This document shows positions 35,299 to 42,625 of a stretch of DNA of 64,000 nt, piece by piece (position 1 is the stretch's first letter; every line of letters begins with the position of its first letter). This DNA comes from an uncultured Clostridia bacterium (GTDB lineage: Bacteria; Bacillota; Clostridia; TANB77; CAG-508). Where the stretch lies: NCBI GenBank assembly GCA_934177795.1, contig CAKPPS010000003.1, forward strand, positions 46,467-110,466. Direction: 5' to 3'. The position numbers were made by a program, and so were the translations under genes. A model generated the notes under the pieces. It was not told where the DNA came from. It was given only the letters and a program-made list of their open reading frames with translations, and made no database searches.

Positions 35299-35496
35299 GT
35301 GAAACGAAAAAAATTGGAAACAGGTTTAATAGTAGTAAAAAATACAAAATTTGATAATATAAGAAGAAAAATCTTAATGTTTTTTTATGGCAAAGATTAT
35401 AAAATCTTAGAAAATTACCAACAATTATTAAAAAATAAAAGACCACAAAAAAAGGATATTATTATTCCTAAGGAAATAAAATTAGAAAAGGATTAA
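35299..35496 (+). CDS. small basic hypothetical protein, 65 aa
   Basis: The frame opens at ATG 35281, which has no ribosome binding site, while GTG 35299 has a weak GGTTGGTGG just upstream, so GTG is preferred. The protein is lysine-rich (KRKKLETGLIVVKNTKFDNI), with no membrane segment or known domain. It sits 3 bases before rlmN and a few bases after mnmA, suggesting cotranscription. I do not recognise the family. Confidence 0.6.
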   Translation: MKRKKLETGLIVVKNTKFDNIRRKILMFFYGKDYKILENYQQLLKNKRPQKKDIIIPKEIKLEKD

Positions 35497-35499
35497 ATT

Positions 35500-36534
35500 A
35501 TGAAAAACATAAAAAATTATACCATTGAAGAATTAAAAGAAGAAATGAATAAAATTGGAGAAAAACCATTTAGAGCGGAACAAATATATAAATGGATATA
35601 TGAAGCAAGAGTAAGCGATTTTGAAGAAATGACAAATTTATCATTAGACTTAAGAAATAAATTAAAAGAAAATTATGAACTAAAAAAGTTTAAAATATTA
35701 AAAAAACAAGTTTCTTCAGATGGAACTAAAAAATATTTATTTGATGTATTAGATGGCAATGCTATAGAAACAGTATTAATGAAATATCATCATGGATACA
35801 GTATTTGTGTTTCATCACAAATAGGATGCAAAATGGGGTGCAAATTTTGTGCCTCATCTGGAATACCATTTATTAGAAATTTAACAAGTGGAGAAATAGT
35901 AGAACAAATAATGGCAGTAGAACGAGATGAAAACATTAGAATTTCTAATATAGTATTTATGGGAATAGGAGAACCACTTAATAATTATGATAATGTAGTC
36001 AAAGCAATTCGAATTATTAATAATCCAAAAGGACTAAATATAGGAGCTAGACATATTAGTATATCTACAAGTGGTTTAGTGCCTGTAATATATAGATTAG
36101 CAGAAGAAAACATTCAATGTACATTATCAATATCTTTACATGCAACTACAAATGAACAAAGAAGCAAAATGATGCCTGTAAATAATGCATTTCCAATAGA
36201 AAAATTGATAAAAGCTTGTAAAGATTATATAGAAAAAACACATAGAAGAATTTCTTTTGAATATGCATTAGCAAAAGATAATAATGATAATCTAGAAGAT
36301 GCTAAAAGATTAGTTAATCTATTAAAAGGAATGTTATGCCATGTTAATTTAATACCAATAAATAAAATCGAAAATGGTGAATTTACTAAAAGTACGAATG
36401 AAAATATAATTAAATTTAGAGATTATCTAAATGAACATGGGATTGTAGCTACGATAAGAAGAGAACTAGGATCAGATATAGATGCTGCTTGTGGACAATT
36501 AAGAAGAAAAAATTTAAAAAATACTTGCAAATAA
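35500..36534 (+). CDS. rlmN: dual-specificity 23S rRNA/tRNA adenine-C2 methyltransferase RlmN
   Basis: The 344 aa radical-SAM enzyme has the CxxxCxxC cluster motif in GCKMGCKFCASSG, an N-terminal helical accessory domain (residues 1-80, EKPFRAEQIYKWIY) and the C-terminal methyl-carrying cysteine in DIDAACGQLRRK. It methylates A2503 of 23S rRNA and A37 of some tRNAs through a methyl-cysteine intermediate. Start ATG 35500. Its stop overlaps the rpsO promoter region. Confidence 0.95.
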   Translation: MKNIKNYTIEELKEEMNKIGEKPFRAEQIYKWIYEARVSDFEEMTNLSLDLRNKLKENYELKKFKILKKQVSSDGTKKYLFDVLDGNAIETVLMKYHHGYSICVSSQIGCKMGCKFCASSGIPFIRNLTSGEIVEQIMAVERDENIRISNIVFMGIGEPLNNYDNVVKAIRIINNPKGLNIGARHISISTSGLVPVIYRLAEENIQCTLSISLHATTNEQRSKMMPVNNAFPIEKLIKACKDYIEKTHRRISFEYALAKDNNDNLEDAKRLVNLLKGMLCHVNLIPINKIENGEFTKSTNENIIKFRDYLNEHGIVATIRRELGSDIDAACGQLRRKNLKNTCK

Positions 36535-36553
36535 TAATAATTTATAGTAAAAT
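36525..36553 (+). promoter_or_regulatory. sigma-A promoter of rpsO
   Basis: TTGCAA (36525-36530), 17 bases, TAAAAT (36548-36553); the -35 lies in the last codons of rlmN. The resulting leader is about 85 bases. Confidence 0.7.
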
Positions 36554-36567
36554 AAGTATGCTAAAAA

Positions 36568-36618
36568 CCTTTTACTTAGCTTAAAGAAAAGCACCAAAAC
36601 TTAAAGCTCAGTTAAAGG
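36568..36618 (+). promoter_or_regulatory. structured rpsO leader, possible S15 autoregulatory site
   Basis: CCTTTTACT (36568-36576) pairs with AGTTAAAGG (36610-36618), and within it AGCTTAAAG faces CTTAAAGCT with one mismatch. The structure ends about 20 bases before the rpsO ribosome binding site. S15 represses its own mRNA through leader structures in several bacteria; the link here is inferred from position and fold. Confidence 0.45.
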
Positions 36619-36644
36619 ATTAAATAAAAATAGGAGGTGTAAAA

Positions 36645-36908
36645 ATGACAAAGGAAAGAAAACAAGAAATTATTAATACTTATAAAAGAGAAGAAAATGA
36701 TACTGGTTCTCCAGAAGTTCAAATAGCTCTTTTAACAGAAAGAATTAATGAATTAACAGAACATTTAAAAATCCATAAAAAAGACAATCATTCTAGAAGA
36801 GGTCTTTTAAAAATGGTTGGAAAAAGAAGAAACCTATTAAATTATGTAGCTAAAAAAGATATTAATAGATATAGAGATATAGTTGCAAAATTAGGAATAA
36901 GAAAATAA
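36645..36908 (+). CDS. rpsO: 30S ribosomal protein S15
   Basis: The 87 aa protein has the S15 features DTGSPEVQIALLTERINELT and HKKDNHSRRGLLKMVGKRRN, which contact helix 22 of 16S rRNA. The length is typical. ATG 36645 follows TAGGAGGTG. It is followed by a strong terminator and then pnp, the conserved rpsO-pnp order. Confidence 0.98.
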   Translation: MTKERKQEIINTYKREENDTGSPEVQIALLTERINELTEHLKIHKKDNHSRRGLLKMVGKRRNLLNYVAKKDINRYRDIVAKLGIRK

Positions 36909-36913
36909 AAAAT

Positions 36914-36943
36914 AAGCCCGGTGTAAAAGAATCCGGGCTTTTA
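36914..36943 (+). terminator. Rho-independent terminator after rpsO
   Basis: AAGCCCGG (36914-36921) and CCGGGCTT (36933-36940) flank an 11-base loop and are followed by TT then A residues. The stem is GC-rich for this genome; the short T run may allow some read-through into pnp. Confidence 0.8.
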
Positions 36944-36950
36944 AAAAAAT

Positions 36951-37037
36951 AGCAAATTTAAGATTAGAAAAGTAGCTTGTATAATGTGTTGGAGTTGCCA
37001 AAATATTATAGAGGTTACAATCTAAATTAAATTTGCT
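36951..37037 (+). promoter_or_regulatory. long-range stem in the pnp leader
   Basis: AGCAAATTTAA (36951-36961) pairs perfectly with TTAAATTTGCT (37027-37037), continued by TTAGA with TCTAA. In several bacteria pnp mRNA is autoregulated through cleavage of such a leader duplex by RNase III and PNPase. A TATAAT at 36980-36985 inside the loop, with a poor -35, could be an internal promoter that would omit the left arm. Confidence 0.5.
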
Positions 37038-37069
37038 AAGTAAAAATTAATTTAGGAGGTAAAAGATAT

Positions 37070-39184
37070 ATGTTAAAAGTATATGAAACAGAATTGGCAG
37101 GAAGAAAACTTGTATTTGAAACTGGAAAAATGGCAGGGCTTGCAAATGGAAGTGTATTAGTTAGATATGGAGATACAGTTGTTATAGTAAATGTAACAGC
37201 TTCAAAAGAACCAAGGGAAGGAATTGATTTTTTTCCACTTTCAGTAGATTATGAAGAAAAATTATATTCTGTTGGAAAAATACCAGGAAGTTTTACAAAA
37301 AGAGAAGGAAAACCAAGTGATAAAGCGATATTAACATCAAGAGCAATAGATAGACCATTAAGACCACTATTTCCAAAAGATTTTAGAAATGATGTAGTAA
37401 TTGTAGCAACTGTTTTATGTGTAGATCAAGATAATTCACCAGAAATAGCAGCAATGATAGGAGCATCAGCAGCATTATCAATTTCAGATATTCCATTTGG
37501 AGGACCAACGGCAGCGGTAAATGTAGGATTAGTTGATGGAAAAATTATAATAAATCCAAATGAAAAAGAAAGAGAAAATAGCGATTTAACTTTAACGGTA
37601 GCAGGAACAGAAGAAAAAATTGCAATGATTGAAGCAGGAGCAAATGAGGTTCCAGATGATGTTATGCTACAAGCAATTAAGGAAGGACATAAAGAAATAC
37701 AAAAAATTTGTAAGTTTATTACAAAAATGAAAGAAGAAATAGGAAAGCCAAAATTTGAATATAAATCTTTTGCTGTACCAGAAGAAATATATAAATTTGT
37801 AGAAGAAAATTTCAAAGATGCCATGAAAGAGGCAGTTCAAGAAGTAGACAAAGAAACTAGAGATAATAATGTATCAAAGGTATCTGAAGAAATTGTAGCT
37901 ATGTATGAAGAAAAATATGGAACAGATTTAGCAGAAGAACATAAATCAGCTTTAGGAGAAGCTATATATAAAGTAGAAAAAAAATGTGTTAGAGAATTAA
38001 TTTTTAATGAACATAAAAGAGTAGATGGAAGAAAATTAGATGAAATCAGACCATTGTCAGCTGAAGTAGGTCTATTACCTCGTACACACGGAAGTGCATT
38101 ATTTACAAGAGGACAAACTCAAGTATTATCAATAGCTACACTTGGAATGATAAGTGAGGAACAAATATTAGATGGAATAGATACAGAAACATCAAAAAGA
38201 TATATGCATCAATATAATTTTCCTAGCTATAGTGTTGGTGAAGCTAGACCATCAAGAGGACCTGGAAGAAGAGAAATTGGACATGGAGCTTTAGCAGAAA
38301 AAGCATTAGTTCCTGTAATTCCATCAAAAGAAGAATTCCCTTATGCAATCAGAGTAGTATCAGAAGTATTATCGTCAAATGGATCAACATCACAAGCGAG
38401 TATTTGCGGTAGTACATTAGCGTTAATGGATGCAGGTGTACCTATAAAAAGACCAGTAGCAGGAATTTCAACAGGACTTGTAACAAATCCAGAAGATGAC
38501 AAAGATTATGTTATGCTTGTAGATATTCAAGGGCTTGAAGATTTCTTTGGAGATATGGATTTTAAAGTAGGTGGAACTGAAAAAGGAATTACAGCAATTC
38601 AAGTAGATATAAAAGTTGATGGATTATCTTATGATATTATAAAAGAAGCGTTTGAAAGAACACGAATAGCAAGAAAGCATATATTAGAAGATGTAATGTT
38701 ACCTGTATTAGGAAACCCAAGAGCAGAAATATCAAAATATGCACCTAAAATAGTCAGCACACAAATAAAAATTGACAAAATAAAAGATGTTATCGGACCA
38801 GGTGGAAAAATGATAAATAAAATCATAGATGAAACAGGTGTAAAAATTGACATAGAAGAAGATGGAAAAGTATTTATATATTCTAATGATGGGCAAAAAG
38901 CAGAAGAAGCATTAGAAATGGTAGAAGATATAGTAAGAGAAGTAGAAGTAAATGGAATATATTATGGAGAAGTTGTAAGAATTATGAACTTTGGAGCATT
39001 TATAGATTTAGGCTGTGGAGGAAAAGAAGGACTATTACATATTTCACAAATTTCTAAAGAGAGAATTAAAAATGTAGAAGACGTTTTACATGTTGGAGAT
39101 AAAGTAACAGTAAGAGTAACTGAAATTGACGAACAAGGAAGAATTAATCTAACAATGAAAGATTTAGGAGAAAATAGCAAATAA
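37070..39184 (+). CDS. pnp: polyribonucleotide nucleotidyltransferase
   Basis: The 704 aa protein has two RNase PH domains (residues 1-220 and 310-540; catalytic-core strings SDKAILTSRAIDRPLRPLFP, here split as SDKAILTSRAIDRPL, and SYSVGEARPSRGPGRREIGH), a linker helical domain, a KH domain (IGPGGKMINKIIDETGVKI) and a C-terminal S1 domain (VVRIMNFGAFIDLGCGGKEG). It degrades RNA 3' to 5' phosphorolytically. The start ATG 37070 follows AGGAGG. It has a folded leader. Confidence 0.97.
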   Translation: MLKVYETELAGRKLVFETGKMAGLANGSVLVRYGDTVVIVNVTASKEPREGIDFFPLSVDYEEKLYSVGKIPGSFTKREGKPSDKAILTSRAIDRPLRPLFPKDFRNDVVIVATVLCVDQDNSPEIAAMIGASAALSISDIPFGGPTAAVNVGLVDGKIIINPNEKERENSDLTLTVAGTEEKIAMIEAGANEVPDDVMLQAIKEGHKEIQKICKFITKMKEEIGKPKFEYKSFAVPEEIYKFVEENFKDAMKEAVQEVDKETRDNNVSKVSEEIVAMYEEKYGTDLAEEHKSALGEAIYKVEKKCVRELIFNEHKRVDGRKLDEIRPLSAEVGLLPRTHGSALFTRGQTQVLSIATLGMISEEQILDGIDTETSKRYMHQYNFPSYSVGEARPSRGPGRREIGHGALAEKALVPVIPSKEEFPYAIRVVSEVLSSNGSTSQASICGSTLALMDAGVPIKRPVAGISTGLVTNPEDDKDYVMLVDIQGLEDFFGDMDFKVGGTEKGITAIQVDIKVDGLSYDIIKEAFERTRIARKHILEDVMLPVLGNPRAEISKYAPKIVSTQIKIDKIKDVIGPGGKMINKIIDETGVKIDIEEDGKVFIYSNDGQKAEEALEMVEDIVREVEVNGIYYGEVVRIMNFGAFIDLGCGGKEGLLHISQISKERIKNVEDVLHVGDKVTVRVTEIDEQGRINLTMKDLGENSK

Positions 39185-39189
39185 TAAAA

Positions 39190-39226
39190 TTAACAAGGGG
39201 TTGTAAAGTGCAACTCTTTTGTTATC
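39190..39226 (+). terminator. probable terminator after pnp
   Basis: AACAAGGGGTTG pairs with CAACTCTTTTGTT around a short loop with one bulge. The T run is weak, so termination may be partial. Confidence 0.45.
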
Positions 39227-39311
39227 TCATAACGTTTGAATTTTTTATTCTAAAATAACTTCTCATTTTTTTAATAAAGATATATAATAAGTACAAGGAG
39301 GAAAATAGTAT

Positions 39312-40190
39312 ATGAGCTATATTATAGAATTTGCAAATGGACTAGGAGAACTAACAGGAATTGATAAAGAATATATAAAATTAACAATTTTTACAATATT
39401 AGTTTTTCTTATCTTTGGAATTATAAAATTAATAATAAAAAAAATATACTCCATATTACCAGTAAATGATAAGAAAAAGTTTTTTAGGAATAGAAAAATT
39501 AGAATAGTGTTAACAGTAATATCATTTATAATAGTATTCTTTATATGGGGAGAAAAATTATCAGGGCTAATAACTATTATTAGTTTCATATCTGCAGGTT
39601 TAGCAATTGCAATAAGAGAGATAATATTTAACTTTTTTGCAGGAATATACATTAATATAAATAGACCTTTTGAAATAGAAGATAGAATTGAAATAGATGA
39701 TGTAATGGGAGATGTAATAAGTAAACATGCATTAGGCTTTGAAATTTTAGAAATAGGAAAAAGAGTCTATGGAGAACAAAGTACAGGAAGAATTATACAT
39801 ATACCTAATTCATATATTTTTACAAAGACTTTAAAAAATTATACGAAAGTGTTCAAATATATATGGGATGAGGTAAAAGTAGATATTACTTTAGATTCAG
39901 ATATTAGAAAAACTGAAGAAGTGCTATATGAAATATTATTTGATAATCAAGTTTTAACTGATATACCGAAAAAAATGGAAGATGCTGTAGATGATGCTAT
40001 ATTAGAATATAGAATTTATTATAATAATTTAGATCCAATAATTTATATAAAAATAGAACAATCACATATAGAAATGTATTTAAGATATTTAGTACATCCT
40101 AAGAAAGCTAGAGGAGTACAAAATGAAATAAACATGAGAATAATTGATGAATATAAGAAAGGAAATATAGATTTATACACGAAGGAATAA
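39312..40190 (+). CDS. MscS-family mechanosensitive ion channel
   Basis: The 292 aa protein has three N-terminal membrane segments (about residues 18-38, 55-75 and 78-118), the last being the pore helix with small residues (FISAGLAIAIREIIFNFFAGI), followed by the beta domain signature NRPFEIEDRIEIDDVMGDV and a mixed alpha/beta cytosolic cage. It opens on membrane tension and protects against osmotic downshift. ATG 39312 follows AAGGAGG. Confidence 0.92.
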   Translation: MSYIIEFANGLGELTGIDKEYIKLTIFTILVFLIFGIIKLIIKKIYSILPVNDKKKFFRNRKIRIVLTVISFIIVFFIWGEKLSGLITIISFISAGLAIAIREIIFNFFAGIYININRPFEIEDRIEIDDVMGDVISKHALGFEILEIGKRVYGEQSTGRIIHIPNSYIFTKTLKNYTKVFKYIWDEVKVDITLDSDIRKTEEVLYEILFDNQVLTDIPKKMEDAVDDAILEYRIYYNNLDPIIYIKIEQSHIEMYLRYLVHPKKARGVQNEINMRIIDEYKKGNIDLYTKE

Positions 40191-40302
40191 AAAAAGTATT
40201 GACATAAAACAAATTGCAATAATGTAGAATACGTTACAATAAATATATACACTTAAGGTTAAGTAATCGGAAAGAATAAATTAAAGAAAAATTGAAAAAG
40301 TC

Positions 40303-40331
40303 TTGCATTTTTGGCAAAAAGTGGGTATAAT
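40303..40331 (+). promoter_or_regulatory. sigma-A promoter of the rimP-nusA-infB operon
   Basis: TTGCAT (40303-40308), 17 bases, TATAAT (40326-40331), giving a leader of about 70 bases. Confidence 0.8.
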
Positions 40332-40356
40332 ATATATGAAAAGCAAGATGAGAAAG

Positions 40357-40379
40357 AGAGTGGGAACAAATCCCACTCT
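40357..40379 (+). promoter_or_regulatory. leader hairpin before rimP
   Basis: AGAGTGGG (40357-40364) and CCCACTCT (40372-40379) form a perfect 8-bp stem, followed by TTAAATTTT. It could be an attenuator for the nusA operon; NusA autoregulation of this operon is known in other bacteria, but the mechanism here is inferred. Confidence 0.5.
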
Positions 40380-40407
40380 TAAATTTTGAGAAAGAGGAGG
40401 AAACTTT

Positions 40408-40857
40408 TTGGCTAATATAGAGGAAAAAGTAGAAAAATTAATAAAATCTAAAATAGAAGCAATAGGATATGAATTGTATGATGTAGAATATGCAAAAGAA
40501 GGAAAAAATTACTTTTTAAGAATATATATAGATAAACCAGAAGGTATAGATCTAAATGATTGTGAAAAAGTAAATAACGAAATAACAGATATATTAGATG
40601 AAGCAAATTATATAAAAGAACAATATTTTTTGGAAGTATCTTCACCTGGTATAGAAAGAATATTAAGAAAAGACAAACATTTAGAGCAAAATAAAGGTAG
40701 TGAAATACATATAAAATTATTTAAAAAAGATGAATTAGGAAATAAAGAATATATAGGAGTTTTAAAAGATTTTGATAAAGAATATATTGAAATAGATGAA
40801 GTAAAAATAGAAAGAAAAAACATAGCACAAATAAAAACAATATACAATTGGGAATAA
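40408..40857 (+). CDS. rimP: ribosome maturation factor RimP
   Basis: The 149 aa protein starts at TTG 40408, eight bases after GAGGAGG. It has the RimP N-terminal domain (GYELYDVEYAKEGKNYFLRI, followed by YIDKPEGIDLNDCEKVNNEI) and the SSPGIERIL motif linking to an SH3-like C-terminal domain. RimP assists late assembly of the 30S subunit. It is the first gene of the conserved operon with nusA, ylxR, rplGA, infB and rbfA. Confidence 0.93.
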   Translation: MANIEEKVEKLIKSKIEAIGYELYDVEYAKEGKNYFLRIYIDKPEGIDLNDCEKVNNEITDILDEANYIKEQYFLEVSSPGIERILRKDKHLEQNKGSEIHIKLFKKDELGNKEYIGVLKDFDKEYIEIDEVKIERKNIAQIKTIYNWE

Positions 40858-40877
40858 ATGAAAGGAAGGAATAGAAA

Positions 40878-42026
40878 ATGAAAAGCAAGGAAAATAGTAA
40901 AGGACCAGCTATAGACAATAAAGAATTAATATTAGCATTGGAGGAATTAGAAAAAGAAAAAGGAATAAAAAAAGAATATCTATTGGAATCTATTGAAACA
41001 GCATTACTTACAGCATATAAAAGAAATTTTGATGCTTTAGAAAATGTGAGAGTAAGTATGGATCCACAAACTGGTGCTACACATGTTTTCTCAATAAAAG
41101 AGGTAATGGAACATGCAAAAGATTTAGCTTTAGAAATAAGTTTAGAAGATGCAAGAAAAATAAATAAAGATGTAAAACTTGGTGATAATGTAGAGGTAGA
41201 AATAGTACCAAGAGATTTTGGAAGAATTGCTGCTCAAACAGCTAAACAAGTCATTATTCAAAAATTAAGAGAAGCAGAAAGAGAAATAATATATACAGAA
41301 TTCAATGATAGAAAAGGAGAAATAGTTTCTGGAATTATACAAAAAGCAGATAAAAATATAGTAGTAATGGATTTAGGAAGACTAGAAGGTATAATGCCAA
41401 CAAAAGAACAAGTACCAACAGAAAAGTATAGAGTTAATGATAAAATTAAAGGATATGTTTTAGATGTAGAAAGAGGAGCAAAAGGAGCTCCACAAGTAAT
41501 AGTATCAAGAAGTCATCCCGATTTTGTTAGAAAATTATTAGAATTTGAAATACCAGAAATATATGAAGGTGTAATAGAAATAAAAAGTATTTCTAGAGAA
41601 CCAGGATATAGAACAAAAGTTGCAGTATATTCTCCAGATGTAAATATAGATCCTGTTGGGTCTTGTGTGGGACAAAGAGGAGTTAGAATTCAAAATGTAA
41701 TTAATGAATTAAATGGAGAAAAAATTGATGTTATAGAATGGAATGAAGATCCTTCAATATATATATCATCAGCATTGTTACCAGCGAAGATTTTAGCAGT
41801 TGATATAAAAGAAGAAGAAAAATTTGCTCAAGTAATAGTTCCAGATGACCAATTATCTTTGGCTATAGGAAGAGCGGGGCAAAATGCAAGATTAGCAGCT
41901 AAATTAACAAATTGGAAAATTGATATAAAATCAGAAACTCAATTTAGAGAAATGTTAATGAATAAACAGTCAGAAAATGAAATTGATGAAAGTGAGCAAA
42001 AAGAGCAAGAAGAAAACGAAGAATAA
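40878..42026 (+). CDS. nusA: transcription termination/antitermination protein NusA
   Basis: The 382 aa protein shows the NusA N-terminal RNA-polymerase-binding domain (residues 10-130), an S1 domain (GEIVSGIIQKADKNIVVMDL) and two KH domains (GSCVGQRGVRIQNVINELNG; LAIGRAGQNARLAAKLT). It ends in a short acidic tail without the C-terminal repeats of proteobacterial NusA, as in Bacillota. It regulates pausing, termination and antitermination. ATG 40878 has AAAGGAAGGA upstream. Confidence 0.96.
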   Translation: MKSKENSKGPAIDNKELILALEELEKEKGIKKEYLLESIETALLTAYKRNFDALENVRVSMDPQTGATHVFSIKEVMEHAKDLALEISLEDARKINKDVKLGDNVEVEIVPRDFGRIAAQTAKQVIIQKLREAEREIIYTEFNDRKGEIVSGIIQKADKNIVVMDLGRLEGIMPTKEQVPTEKYRVNDKIKGYVLDVERGAKGAPQVIVSRSHPDFVRKLLEFEIPEIYEGVIEIKSISREPGYRTKVAVYSPDVNIDPVGSCVGQRGVRIQNVINELNGEKIDVIEWNEDPSIYISSALLPAKILAVDIKEEEKFAQVIVPDDQLSLAIGRAGQNARLAAKLTNWKIDIKSETQFREMLMNKQSENEIDESEQKEQEENEE

Positions 42027-42053
42027 AAATATATTCATGATGGAGGGAATAGA

Positions 42054-42314
42054 TTGAAAAAGATACCACAAAGAACTTGCATGGCTTGTAATCAAAAGAA
42101 AGATAAAAATGAGCTTATTAGAATAGTTAAAAATAAAAATAATGAGATAAATATAGACAAATCAGGAAAGATGGCAGGACGTGGTGCATATATTTGTAAT
42201 GACATAAATTGTTTAGAAAAAGTAGTGAAGTCAAAGAGATTAGAAAGGGTATTAGAAACTAATATATCTGATGGAATTTATAAAAGTTTAAGAGGTGTAA
42301 TTCTTGAAAAATAA
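42054..42314 (+). CDS. ylxR: YlxR/RnpM family RNA-binding protein
   Basis: The 86 aa protein starts at TTG 42054 with GGAGGG upstream. It has the YlxR signature RTCMACNQKKDKNELIRIV and GRGAYICNDINCLEKVVKSK, including the GRGAY(I/V)C core. YlxR (RnpM) has been reported to bind RNase P RNA and modulate tRNA processing in Bacillus. It lies between nusA and rplGA as in other Bacillota. Its end overlaps the start of the next gene by 11 bases. Confidence 0.93.
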   Translation: MKKIPQRTCMACNQKKDKNELIRIVKNKNNEINIDKSGKMAGRGAYICNDINCLEKVVKSKRLERVLETNISDGIYKSLRGVILEK

Positions 42315-42625
42315 AAAAATATTAGGTTTGGTAGGTTTAGCAGCTAAAGCACGGAAGTGTACTTTGGGGAGCTGACAGTGTAGAAAATGGGGTAAAGAAA
42401 AAAATAGTAAAATTAGTATTAATAGCAAATGATGCTTCAAATAGAACAAAACAAAAATTTCAAAAATTATGTGAAGAATATAAAATAAATGCAATAGAAA
42501 TTAGTGATATAGAGACATTAAGTAAATCAATTGGAAAAAATAATAAAGCTATTATCGGTATTAATGATATAAACTTATCAAAAGAAATAGAAAAAATAAA
42601 TAATGGGGGTGACGTTATTGGGTAA
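42304..42625 (+). CDS. rplGA: L7Ae-family RNA-binding protein (YlxQ), frame broken at an in-frame CGG
   Basis: TTG 42304 opens KNKKILGLVGLAAKA, the start of a YlxQ-type L7Ae protein, but the next codon is CGG (42352) and the frame then stops at 42370. Skipping the C gives GSVLWGADSVENGVKKKIV, then KLVLIANDASNRTKQKF and onward to TAA 42623-42625, a complete protein of about 106 aa. The family has a conserved glycine after KA, which the skipped reading restores. The total of 322 bases is one more than a multiple of three. The gene lies in its standard place between ylxR and infB, and its stop overlaps the infB start. Confidence 0.85.
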
